Positions 28,740 through 40,200 of a stretch of DNA of 64,000 bases are shown here, piece after piece. The notes beneath the pieces are model-generated. The model made no database searches, was not told where the DNA came from, and was given only the letters and a program-made list of their open reading frames with translations. The position numbers and the translations under genes are program-made. The number at the start of each line of letters is the position of its first letter. The first letter of the stretch is position 1. Source of the stretch: Emiliania huxleyi CCMP1516 (lineage: Eukaryota; Haptophyta; Isochrysidales; Noelaerhabdaceae); assembly GCF_000372725.1 (NCBI RefSeq), contig NW_005202428.1:2598873-2662872 (forward strand), in the 5' to 3' direction.

Positions 28740-31206
28740 TCAGTAGGCGCCCGATTTAGGCCAGTGGGTCCTCCTTGGCTTCCACAGAGTTTCGAGTTCG
28801 GGCGGGGGAGGCTCTCCCAGGGAGCGGGAAAAGGGGGGGGGGGGCGAGGCGGAACGGACCAGGGAGCTGAGCCGGCGCGCTCTTTGCTGCAGCGCGACGA
28901 TCTTGGTGGCCTTTGCGACGCGCTTGAGGGCGGCGAGGGTGGGCACGATGAGCTCCGGGAAGGAGACGTCATACGCGAGTCCGTGCAGGTGCTCGGCGAG
29001 CAGGAAGAGCGCCTGCCCGCGCCGCGCGGCGTGAGGAGGAGGCAGCCGGGAGGCGGGGCCCTCCTGTGCCGGGCGGGTGGCGCCTGCTGGACCATGCTCT
29101 CCTGGTAGACCCACTTGTCGGCGTCCGCCTTGGACACCTTGATGAGCACGGCCCAGTCGGGCGGCTTGTCGCGCGGCGCCTTCTTCGGCGGCTTCGCGAG
29201 CTGCGCGAAGCGGAAGGTCTCGAGCAGCAGCGGCGCGACGGGCACAAAGACGCCCAGCTCCGCAGCGAGGTTGTTGAGCATGCGCACGCACTGGAAGCGG
29301 AGGGGCGCGTACCGGATGTTTGGCAGCAGCCGCGCGGTGCCGAGGCAGATCTGGACGAGCGGGTACGCCAGCTGGCGCAGCGGCGAGTCCGCCGGCTTGG
29401 CGAGAGCGCACAGGGCCTGCGCCCAGAGCCGGAGGCAGTTGACGTACTGCCACGAGTAGACTTGGCGCGTGGCGGCCTCGCTCGTCTTTTGGATGGCGTT
29501 GCGCAAGTGGATGGCGAGCTGGCGGATGTAGACAAACGCCTGGAGGGGGGAAGGAGCGGGGGGGACGGGCGACGGGTGCGGCGAGGGAGGCGGCGGTGTG
29601 GTGTGTGGGTGTGCGTGCGTGGGGGGCCGGGCGTGGGTGGCGGTGGGCTCTTGTGCCGCTCACATGCTGGTAGGCTGCGGCGGGGTCGGCGCCGCACAAG
29701 TCGACGAGGCAGGAGGAGAGAAGCACGACGCGCGCGAGGCGAGGCCGCGTCATCGCCTTGGCGCCGCGAGCGTACGCGAGGTAGAGCCCCTTGAGCGCCT
29801 GTAGAGAGGCTCCGAGACGGCTCCGAGACGGCTCTGAGACAGCTCCGAGAGGGGTCCCCTCGAGCACCTCGTCGAACATGCCTCCCTCGGTGGCGAGCTG
29901 GCGCACGGCGGCGTACGACACGAGCGAGCAGCCCTGCCCGCCCGCCTCGGGCGCCGCCCACGCGCGGAGCAGCGCACGCAGCGCCTTGGGGCGCAGCCGT
30001 GGGAAGGGCAGCAGGAAGGGCACGAGGCGGTGCAGCTGGCCGAGCGCCACCGACAGCATCTCGGAGCCGCGCTCCGCCGACGAGGCGAGCCGGTCGACAA
30101 AGACGACCAGGTTGGTCAGGTATGACTTGACCAGCGGCTGCAGAGCACGCCTACAGCAAGGCTCCGAGAAGGCTCCGAGAAGGCTCCGGCTCTCGACTCG
30201 GCCAACCAGGTGGGGGAGAGACGTGCCAGTGTGGGAGCGCGTCCACGCGCACGGCCTTGCCCGCTTTCTTCCCCTCCCGCGTCGCCTTGCTGCTGCCCTT
30301 GCGCCCCGCCGGCGCCGCGCCCCCCTCGAGGTGCGCCCTCAGCACCGCGTCCATCTGGCCGATCGAGAAGCGCATCACCGCGTTGAAGGCGTGCGACGAG
30401 GCGAACACCATGTCGGAGCTGCCCTCGCTCTCGTCGTCGCCGAAGCGGACCGCGGCGCGGAAGGCCGCCACCAGCTGCTTGAGCGAGGCGCGGTGCGTCT
30501 TCCCGCCCGACACCGCCTCCACCCACCCCTCGACGCGAGGCACCGTGAGCTCGACCGCCGCCGTGCGCGGCTGCGGCTTGCGCGGCTGCGCGGCAGCCTC
30601 AGCGCCCTCCTCCTCCTCCTCGTCGTCCTCCTCCTCCCCGCCCTCGTCCTCGTCCTCCTCGTCCTCGTCCTCGTCCTCGTCCTCCTCCTCCTCGCCATCG
30701 TCCTCCTCCAGCTCCTCCGAATCCGCGTCCTCCTCCTCCTCCGCCTCGCTGTCCTCCTCCTCCTCGTCCTCGTCCTCAAAGTTTAGCAGGCTCTTGTCCG
30801 TCTGCTGCAGGTACTTGAAGAAGGCCGGATCCGACTTCTCGAGCGCCTCGAGCTGCGACTTGTGCGACGACTTTTGCGACGACGAGCCTGCACCCTTGCT
30901 CCCCGCCTTGGAGCCACGCGCCGCCTTTGCAGCCGGCGGAGGCGGCGCGACCTCCGTCTCCTCCTCCTCGGCCGAGTCGTCGCCCATGTACTGCTCGAAG
31001 CCGCCGTCCAAGAAGGTGTCCGCGTCCATCTCCTCAGCGTCCTCTGCAGAGCGCAGCAGCACGTCGCCCGGCCCCGCAGCGTCGGCCTCCACCTTGCGGA
31101 TGGAGCGGTGGAGGCGGTCCGCCTTGGACTTCTTGATCCGAGCGACCTGCTTCTGGTTCGAGATGGCCACGCCGAGGCGCTTCTTCTGCTGGAGCTTGGT
31201 GGGCAT
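28740..31206 (-). CDS. NOC2: NOC2 nucleolar complex protein (3' end uncertain)
   Basis: Ribosome biogenesis factor needed for 60S precursor maturation and export. The start MPTKLQQKKRLGVAISNQKQ is basic, followed by ALEKSDPAFFKYLQQTDKSL, a long Glu/Asp-rich segment, then the helical NOC2 core. Exons: 31206-30223, 30137-29868, 29798-29664, 29539-29084, 29012 onward. Joins give PHWH|PLVKSYLTNLVVFVDR, GGMFDE|ALKGLYLAYARG, AAAYQH|AFVYIRQLAIHLRN and ESMVQQ|ALFLLAEHLHG. Three introns are GT-AG; the fourth is GC-AG. The first two introns contain iterated CTCGGAGCC units. After KATKIVALQQRA the frame degrades into Pro/Ser-rich sequence before the assembly gap, so the usual C-terminus is not seen. Confidence 0.9.
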
Positions 31207-31293
31207 TGGGAGGGCTGAGTGCGGGCCAACAGAGAGCGGCCAACAAGCTCCGGGGGGCGGCGACGTCTCCGCCAGGTGGTTTTTTTCGGTGTA

Positions 31294-31774
31294 CAGTGGG
31301 TTGCGGGCATTAAGAAAACAGGATTGCGCGGCACGCCGCCGTTTCTAAGCCTTTCCACAGCCCTCATCCACCCCACGCCGTGGTTTCTTAGCTCCGGGCG
31401 GGGCACTCAATCAAGCCAGAGCGCCGGCCCGAAGGATTTTTAGGTAAGAAGAGTGTTAAAGCTCGGTCCGCGAGGGCGATGCCAAGAGTCTGCCGCCGAG
31501 TCGGCTCTCTGGATGAGGGGAAGACGCACACACGCCTCCATCCACTGACCACTCCACTCAGAACACCGCAGACTTGAAAAGTGACAAGTGCGCTGCCGCA
31601 GGCCCAGGCGAAGAGAAATTTTGAGCTGCAGCTGGGGCTCCGGACCCGTTCACACTCGTGTCTGGCCTTTTCTCGGGGCCGCGCCTGCGGCGCCCCGTGG
31701 TTTCTTAGATTTTTGCGGAAATCGCTTGGTAGGGTTTCTTAATGCGACGTTTTCTTAATGCCCGCAACCCACTG
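31294..31774. mobile_element. TA-flanked MITE-like element (481 bp)
   Basis: Perfect 26-bp terminal inverted repeats beginning CAGTGGGTTGCGGGCATTAA, flanked on both sides by TA. It carries no transposase frame. The interior has several GGTTTCTTAG-like motifs. The TA flank and TIR structure are typical of non-autonomous Tc1/mariner-type elements. It lies about 90 bp upstream of the NOC2 ATG and is related to the element at 47478-47845. Confidence 0.85.
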
Positions 31775-32112
31775 TATTGTCTTACGTCATTTTTCGCCTT
31801 TGATTTTTCTTCGTGTTGCACGAAGAACAAACGGAGAAACCAGGCTGCAAACATTTACGCAGTGACGCAAGGGAGTCTAGGCGACGGTGGCGTCCTCCGA
31901 CGCCGCGGCGAGCCTGAGCTCGGTCGCAATCTGATCCGCCGCCGCGAGCTGCAGCGCGACTGACATACCCGAAGGTGAACCTATGAGGGTTCCGGATGTT
32001 TCCGTGCTTTTCTTCTTTCTGTTCTCTCACAAGAGAAAAACAACCAGAGCACCCGCGCCGGGCCGCGCCCTGCATCTCGAACCGCTGACGCCCGCGTCAA
32101 ACAGAGGCGAAG

Positions 32113-33042
32113 ATGGATCAATCCAACCTCTCCGCCTACGAGCTCGAGCGGCTCGAAAACATGAGGCGCAACGCGGCGCACCTCGCGAGCCTCGGCCTCG
32201 ACGACGCGAGCAGCGCCCCGGCACGCTCCCGCGGCGGCGCCTCCTCCCGCAAGCGGCCCGCCGCGCCTCGCCCGCTGCCCACGGCCCAAGCGGTGCGCCG
32301 CTCGTCGCGGCAGCGCGTAGCGGTGACGCCATACACGGACGCCACGCCGCTGCCCGACGCACGCCGCGCGCCGCCGCCGTCGTCCGCCAGTCACGCGGAG
32401 CCGGTTGGCTACGGAGAGCCCACCGCGCTCGACGCCGCCGGAGCGGCCGCGATGCGGAGCGCGCTCGAGTCGCGCGAGCCCGCGGAGCGCGGCTCGACGC
32501 GCGGCGTCCGCGTCGACGTGCCGGCGCTGCTGCGCGGCGGCCTCGGCGAGCACGTAGCCGGGCCGTCGACAAAGGCGTCGGTGGTGGCGCTCCTGGCGGG
32601 CGCAGGGGGGAGCGGGCGGCAGATGCCTCGCTTCTCAAAGTACGCGGGCGGGCTCGAGTGGGAGAACGCGGTGAGTCTCTTCATCAACATTGGCGGCAGC
32701 GACTACAACAACACCTTCTCGCACGGCGGGCGGCGCGTCAGCTGGTTTGGAGGCAGCAAGATGCACCTCGACACGCCCCTCGTGCAGCGCCTGCTCACCG
32801 GCGCCGAGGCCGAGGAGGAGGGCGGGGAGGGCGGGGAGGGCGCCGCCACGGTGCTCCTGTTTTGCCGCGAGGTGGGGCGCGAGACGGGCGCGTACGTGTG
32901 CTGCGGCCGGCTGCGGTACGTGCAGCACTGGCAGGTGCACCCGCTCAAGTTCGAGTGGGACCTGCTCGACTTTGACGAGCTGGCCGCCTCCAAGCCGCCC
33001 TTCAAGGCGCTGATGAGGCTCGCGCGGCCGTCGACGAAGTAA
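32113..33042 (+). CDS. DUF3427-like domain protein with a WDR76-type N-terminal motif
   Basis: 309 aa, single exon. The N-terminus (LSAYELERLENMRRNAAHLA through SLGL) matches a short motif seen at the start of WDR76/DNA-damage-type nuclear proteins. The middle is low complexity with basic patches (SSRKRPAAP, RRSSRQRV). The C-terminal ~120 residues (NIGGSDYNNTFSHGGRRVSW, MHLDTPLVQRLL, VLLFCREVGRETGAYVCCGR, HPLKFEWDLLDFDEL) resemble the DUF3427 module found beside helicases and restriction-like proteins. This assignment rests on pattern memory only. Function unknown; a nuclear nucleic-acid role is a guess. Confidence 0.6.
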   Translation: MDQSNLSAYELERLENMRRNAAHLASLGLDDASSAPARSRGGASSRKRPAAPRPLPTAQAVRRSSRQRVAVTPYTDATPLPDARRAPPPSSASHAEPVGYGEPTALDAAGAAAMRSALESREPAERGSTRGVRVDVPALLRGGLGEHVAGPSTKASVVALLAGAGGSGRQMPRFSKYAGGLEWENAVSLFINIGGSDYNNTFSHGGRRVSWFGGSKMHLDTPLVQRLLTGAEAEEEGGEGGEGAATVLLFCREVGRETGAYVCCGRLRYVQHWQVHPLKFEWDLLDFDELAASKPPFKALMRLARPSTK

Positions 33043-34299
33043 CTCGGAGGGGACACCCTCTCGCAGTGCTCACACCGCCCTCGGCTCTAGCGATCGCAGC
33101 GCCGCGGGTGTCGACGGCTCCGGCCATGCAGACGAAGCGTATAGTGTAAGGTAAGGTAAGGTACGTAAACGTCTCAGACGGAGCGGACACGCGTCGGTGC
33201 GGCCGCAGGAGAGGAGCGGGGCGGCTGTAGTGGCTGTCGGCACGCCGCTCTGGCTTCTGGCTAGTGTTCGTCCATTTCACTGCTGCGTGCTGGCGCACAC
33301 AGACAGCTCGCGTTAGCCGTTACAAAACCTTGATTTTGACCATTTGCGCACTGTTGTACCTCCCCAGGACGCGCAGAGGCAGCTGCGACCCCGCCGAGTG
33401 GACGGGCGCACACCGCGCCATGGCGTGAAGGAAATGTCCATGACTCTCATCATGTCATGCCATGACCGAAAATGTGGGAGTCGGCACACTAGAGGGAGCG
33501 GACCCTGAGTTGAGGAAATCGGGGGACGCGACCCACTTCGCCACAGACGGTCCCGCGCCTCGCCGCTGCTATGACGGGTAGACGACCGCGGCTCGTGTGC
33601 GTCTACCCGTCTTTGTCCGGAGTGAAAAGTCCAACGCGCTCGTCGGTGACGGCGTCCCCCGATTTCGCCGCGCTCGGCGAACCTCGACAGCGCTTTCGGT
33701 GGCATGCAGCTCTTTGCGCCTGAAGCCTGGAGAGCAGCTCCTCTGCTGCTCATACGCTCTGCACAGTTGGCACAGCCTACTGTGCGGCTGCCACAGCTGT
33801 GACAGCGATGGGCTCGCCCTCACTGGCCCTCAGTCACTCGTGCTGCGGCTTGTGTGAGCGACACTGCTCGGCGACTGCCGGCACACTGTGAGACCATGGG
33901 TGTGAGGTAAAACCACGCTACCAGCGCTTGGTCACATCAGCCCTGAGGTCATATCCTTCTCCTCTGTTGATGGTAACACTTGTCTACTCGCTGGAGCCGA
34001 GCAGGAGGGCTTGGCGCACAACCCCTGTTCAACTCAGGGTCCGCACCCCGTATACTCACATAGAGCCGTACGCTATACACATGTCACATCACACTTCTCT
34101 CACACACACACTGTCTCACTGTGCGAGCGGCAGCGGGAGGAGGTGCACATATATGTCATATATGCGCTTCCAGGATCTTGCACCTGGCCCGAAGGCTGAC
34201 GAGACAAGCGCGTCCGTGCAGAAAAGATTTTGTCAGACTCGCAAGGGCGGGTAAACACCAGCTCGTCATTCGAACTGCTGCAGCGACGCTGAATTCCTC
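33043..34299. other. Intergenic, no gene recognised
   Basis: About 1.25 kb between convergent genes. It contains a short TAAGG reiteration near 33148-33166 and no supported coding frame. Confidence 0.5.
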
Positions 34300-37200
34300 T
34301 CAATGCTCAACGCCCGCGGCGGCGGCCGGACCCCTCCCCACCCCGCTCCTCTGCGAGCCTGGCGAGTCAGCCGGCGAAGCGGTGAAGTGGCCAGCTGCGG
34401 TCGCTCCCGGCGGCGGGGTCTCAGGCAGGTCCTTCATCTGCGTCCACGTCATCGTCGCCTCGGCCTCGCGCCGCCGCCGCCGCTGCGCGCGGAGCGCCCC
34501 GCCGACGGCGACAAAGGCGGAGAGCATGGCGACAGACGCGGCGGGCGCGCCGAGGCCGAGGCCGCCGTCGCCGCGGCGCGCGCCGCGGCCGTTGGGCAGC
34601 AGGCTGGCCGGCGGTGGCGGTTGCCGATCGCGGTCGCACTTGCCGCCGCTACCGCCGTGCCGCGCGATGACTGCGGCGCCGTCTGACGCTGCGCCGTGGA
34701 AGCAGACGCAGAGCGGTGCGGAGGAGAAAGAGAGCCCGTCGTGCGAGAGGGCGAGCAGCACGGGAGCGCAGCCGTCGCTCGCGACAGACGAGGGGGCCGC
34801 GACGGCGACCAGCAGCCGCCGCTGCTCCTCCTCGTCCGAGACGACCTCGACCCTCCCGTCCGCGAGCAGCTCAAAGTCGGTCGGCAGCGCGAGGGCGAAG
34901 GGGGCGCGCACCGGGAGCAGGAAGGTCGCCGAAGCGTTCGCGCGCAGCGCCACCGCCCCGCCCGCAACCACGTCGTCCGGGTCGAGCTCAGGCGGAGGCA
35001 GCGCCGCCGACTCGCACGCCGCGCCGCGGAACCCCGGCTCACAGACACAGCGGCCCGCGTGGCAGCGGCCGCGTTCGCTACAAGCGGGGTCGCAAGCCGG
35101 CGGCGGCGGCGGGAGGGGCGCTGCTGCGGCGGCGGGGTCGACCACGGCGAGGCGGCCCGAGGCAGAGAGCCCGAGGATCTCCGGCTCGAGGCTGCAAGAC
35201 GCCTTCACGGGCGGGAGCACAAAGGAGCCGCGCGTGACGGCCACCGCCTCGAAGCTGACCGAGTGGGTGCCGGCGCTCACCCACGAGGCGGAGAAGGTGA
35301 CGCGGTCGGGGCGCGTCTCGCGGCTGAAGGCGGTGCAGCGCCACCACCAGCAGCCCGAGCCCCACGCGGCGTACAGGGGCACCACGCCGCCGCCGCCGCG
35401 GCTGCTGCGGGAGGCGCCGAGCCCGCCGTCGGCGTTTGGGTCGACCGCCTCGAGGCCTGCGGGCAACCACGCGTCGACGAGCAAGTTGTGCAGCGCGTCG
35501 ACCGACGACAACTGCACCGTCACTGTCACAATGGCGCCGAGCGGCACCGAAGCGAGCGGAGGCCCCACCGGCCCGTCCAAGCCCGCGTCGTGCCTGCGGA
35601 TGACGCGCTCCACGCGGAGGCCGCGGCTGACGGGCTCTTCGAAGAGGTCGAATGGCACAAAATCGACCGCGAGGGCAAAGGAGACCTCGCCGTGGCCCGA
35701 GGAGAGCACGAGGAACGGCGGCGGCGAAGGCGGCAGCGCCGCCCAAGCCAGCGCGAGGGGCGGCGGCGGTGGCGCGGCGGTGGTCACCTTGAGCGTTGGG
35801 GCGGCGGAGGCGGAGGCGGGGCCTAGCGGGCCCGGCAGCCGCTTTGCGCCAACGAAGGCCGTGATGGCCACCGATGCGTCCGTGGAGGAGGTTGCGGTGT
35901 CGTAGTCTCCCAGCGCAAGCGCCACGAGGGGCAGCGCGCCTCCGTGCGAAGAATAGGCGGCGAGGCCGTTGGCCAACTTGTCAATGTTGGCAGTCACCTC
36001 TCCCGGCACGGTGGCCCCGCGCGTTGCGGCGGCGCGCGCGGCGGCGAAGGCGGCGAGCGCGTAGGAGGAGGCGGCGGCGCCCGCGTCGTTGGCCGAGCCC
36101 GAGGCGGCGGCCAGGTAGGCGGAGCGGCCACGCACGCGCAGCGACGAGGCGAGGTAGCGCAGCACGGCGAGGGCAGCGTCGGGGAGGTCCACCGGGGCGA
36201 AGCCAGGCGCGTCGGCGCCGGGCGAGCCGGGCAGGAGCATCGCCAAGGCGAATGCGGCCTTGCCCGAGGCGGAGAGGCTGTCCACCGACGACGCGAGGCG
36301 CTCGGTGGAGAGAGCGGCGGCGGTGACGGGGTCGTTCGGCTGCCACTCAGTGCCGAGAGCGAGGCGCGCGAGGGCGAGGCTCGAAAAGTCGCTCCACTCG
36401 TGTCCGCGCGCGGCGGCCTGCGCCACCTCGGCCTCGAGGCAGCCGGCGAGCGCCTTGGTCCAGGAGGCGCGCAGGGCGGCGAGGGCGGGCAGGGCCCGCA
36501 GCCTGCCTGCCAGGGCGAGCTTGCGCAGCAGGAAGAGCCCGAGGGCGGTGAGCTGCGTGTTGCAGGTGCGGTGCTCCGCCGCGTAGCTCGCCGCAGAAGG
36601 CCCGTTGTGCAGCCCGTACTGGTTGCTCAGCTGCTCGAGCGGGGCTGCGGCGGACTCCACAGCGAGGGCGGCGGCGGCGCCGAGCGACGGCACAGACCTG
36701 CCCGCGGCGTAGGGCAGCAGCGCGGCGTGCGCTCCGACGAGGCCCAAGCAGGCGCTGGCGCCGTCGATCGCGTCGGGCGGGCTCGGATCGGCCGCCCGGA
36801 GCAAGGCGCTGGCAATGGCCTCGACTGCGGGCAGCCGGCCGGCGCCGAACGTGGCGGTGAGGCTGCCGGAGCCTGGGACCGCGCGCGGCAACGAGATGCC
36901 CTCGCGCCAGAGGCTGGGCGCAGCGGTGGCGACGAGCGCGCGCGAGGTGGCGAGTTGGACGGGCGGCTGCTGCCCGAGGATGGGAAGCTTGAGCTCGAGC
37001 GCATCGGCGGGAGCGCCGCTGGCGCTGACACGCGCGGTGAGGACGGCGGAGCCGATTGCGACGGCACGCATCTCAAAGGCGACCTCGACCGTCTGCGAGG
37101 GGGCGAGCGACAGCGTGCGATTCGTCTCGAGCAGCGAGAGTGGCGCCGGCTGCGACGTGGCCGGCGCGAGGCCGAGCGTGACTGTGGCAGCGGTCCCGGC

Positions 37201-40200
37201 GGGCAGGTCGGGGGCCGCGGTGAGGGTGACGCCGCACGAGAAGGCGTCGCCCACGCGCCCGATGCGCGGGGTGGATGCGGACAGGGAGAGCGGCTTGCGC
37301 ACGAGCTGCTCGGCCGTGCCGTGCCCAAACCCGTCGCCCTTGTCCGACACGGCGTACGCGCGCAGCTCAAAGGATCCCGTGTTGTCGGGCAGTGTCCACG
37401 GCACCGTCAGCTCGCCCGACGGCCCGACGCGCAGCGACGGGCGAAAGAGCGGCGTCGTCACGAAGTTGGATCGTACATGCACACCGGGGCCGGTGGCCGG
37501 CGGCGGCCGCCCTGCCGAGCTGCGCGAGCTCCGCGCCATTGGCATGGCGTCGTCCATGGCCTCCATCGGCGCTGCTGCTGCGAAGGCCATCATCGGCGCC
37601 GCCTTGAGCATCATCTCCGGCGCACCACCGAGAAGGTTGTCGCCGAAGAAGCCGCCATCGATCCCGTGACGCAGGTCGTCGCCATACATGCCGCCGGAGC
37701 CCGATGGTAGCTGCGTCAGGGCGCCGACGTTGGCCGCGAGCACGTCGCTCGGGTCTCGCTCGAGGTCAGACAGCTGCCAGTCGTCGGAGGCGGATGCGCG
37801 TGCGCGCCAGCTCAGCCGCAGGAAGGGGTCCGCCTCGAGCAGCGAGAGGAGCCGGGCCGAGGCGTTGGCCAGGCCGGCGGCGGAGACGAGCTGCTCGTAG
37901 GAAGAGGTTGCGGCGTAGTCGCCTCCCATCACGTCCGGGGACAGCGCACCGCCGACGTCGACGGGAGGGTTCGGCCGCAGCTGGAGGAGGGCGCGGTCCA
38001 CCGCGAGCAGAGCAACCTCGCCGGCGACGGGCGAGCCGCTCGCGTCGGCCAGCCGCACCGTCACTGCGCCGGCGGCGCCCGGCAGCTCCACGGGACGCGC
38101 CGCAGTCACGGAGACGGTGATGGCGTTGGCGGGGGACGGCACCGACGCCGCCAGGTCGAAGGAGGCGAGCATCGGCGCGCGCGGCTCGAGGAGGAGCGAG
38201 GTTGGCACGTCACCCGGGAGAGCAGCGCGGCTCGCGTTCGAGGCGGCGGCGAGGTGGAGAGAGATGCGGCAGCCGCCCACACACTCCTCGCCGAGCATGA
38301 GCTTGACGGCGCCGTCGCCGGGAGGAAGCGGCGGCGGCGTGATGTGTCGCCGGCTGAGCGTGTTTCCCCACGCGACGAGCACGGCGAGGGGCGAGCCGAG
38401 CGGGTTGTAGACGCGGATCGACGCCGTCTCGCCCCGCGCGTACGTCTCTGCGTCGAGCGCGGGAGATAGCGCCCTCTCGAGGTAGTCGGAGCCGGCTGGC
38501 TTGCGGCGCCACTGGGGCCGCGAACGGCCCAGCACCACCGCAGAGCACACCCCGCCCTCCTCGCACGCGGCGAGTAGGAAGTGGCCCATCGAGGGCAGCT
38601 GCAGCGCGCACGCTTGCGCGGTGTCGGCGCGGCCCTCCGAGCTCGTGGTCAGACCGTTGCAGCCCGGCTGGTCGCGCAGCAAGTTGGCGCTCTCCGGTGG
38701 AAGAGCGGTCGGCCGGCCGTCGACGAGCCACTCGACGCCGTGGAAGAGATCGGCGGCCGAATCGAGCTCGGGCGAGGGGCGCGCGTCCAGCGTGGCGCTC
38801 CCGTCGGCCCGCGAGAGCTGGAAGAGCGCCAGAGCCACCGTCGCACCCGCGACCGGCTCGCCGCCGAGCGCCTCGTGGCGGCGCACCGTCAGGCGCGGCG
38901 TAAAGGGGACGGAGGGCAGCTCGGAGTGCGACGGCGGCTCGAGCCGGACTGTTCGCTCGCTCAGCGCGACGGGCACTGCCAGCGACCGGCTCACCACCTC
39001 GCGGGTCGGCCCGACCCACTCGAAGGAGAGGTGGAGCGAGTCGCCGAGCTTGAGGGGCCGCGAGGCGTTTGGCGGAGGAGACCACTCTGCGGCGAGCGAG
39101 CCTACGAAAAAGGCTCCAAGAAGGTTTCTACAGCAGGTCCCTGCAGAGGAAGAGACGTTCCCGCGGCAGGAGTGCGCCGTCCCCGCCGGTGACCAGGACC
39201 TCCTCGCCGGAGGAGGGCAGCTCCTCACCCTCCTCACCCTCCGCCGCCTCGTCGCGCGGCAAAAGGCAGTAGGAGCACGTCGGCGGGGTCGGCCGTCCGT
39301 CGACTCTCCAGCGCAGCGTGACGCGGGCGCCGCCGAGCGGAACCCCCGAGAGAGTGCGAGTGGCGAGCGAGAGGGAGACGGACCCGCCCGGGGGCACGAC
39401 ACGCATCGCCCCCGCGGCGACGGAGGCGTCCATCGCGACGGTCGGCGGGCGCGGGTCTGCGACGGCGAGGGTGACGCTGTCCAGGAGGCGCCGGTTGTCG
39501 CCGGGAGCGAAGCCGGGGCCGCCGCGGCGCACGAAGGCGAGGAGAGAGACGCGGTGCTCGCCGTACTGCGCGCCGGTGGGCACGGCTGTCGAGAGGGAGA
39601 AGGAGCCGCTCGACGGCTCGTAGTCGACGTCGAGCAGCGTCTCGCCGCCGTCGCCCCACCGCGCCGAGATGCGGAGGCGCGGCGGCGTGGCTGGCGAGGC
39701 GAGCGTGCCTCGCTCCACGAGCCGCACGTAGCCGTGCAAGTGGAGAGGGTCGCCAGCCTTGTAGACGGCTCTGTCCGAGAGGAGGACGCTGCGCAACGCC
39801 GCGGCGGGCGGCGCGGACCTTCCGGAAAGCAGACACGCGTTGGACGAGTGCGTCAGAAGAGGGGAGGTGCCAACGGCGGGCGGAGGAGCGCCCTCGCGAC
39901 GGCAGCGACGGGAGGAGGAGCGTCTCGCCCGACGGCGCCTCGACGAGCAGCGCGCGGCGGTTGCGGAGGGCGGCCCTCGGCGGCGGGAGCGCCGCGACGC
40001 CGGAGCCGTCGGTGGTGGCGGTGGCGGCGGTGCGGATGTCTGAGGGCGAGCACGCGTAGCAGCCCCAATCATAGAGCGTGGCAATGGCTCCGGCGAGCGG
40101 CTTGTTGGTCGCCGTGTCGATGGCCCACACCAGCGCCGCCCCGTCGGAGGAGAGGACGTGCGCTGCGGCGGCGCTCCCCGCGGAGACGAGCGACGCCTGA

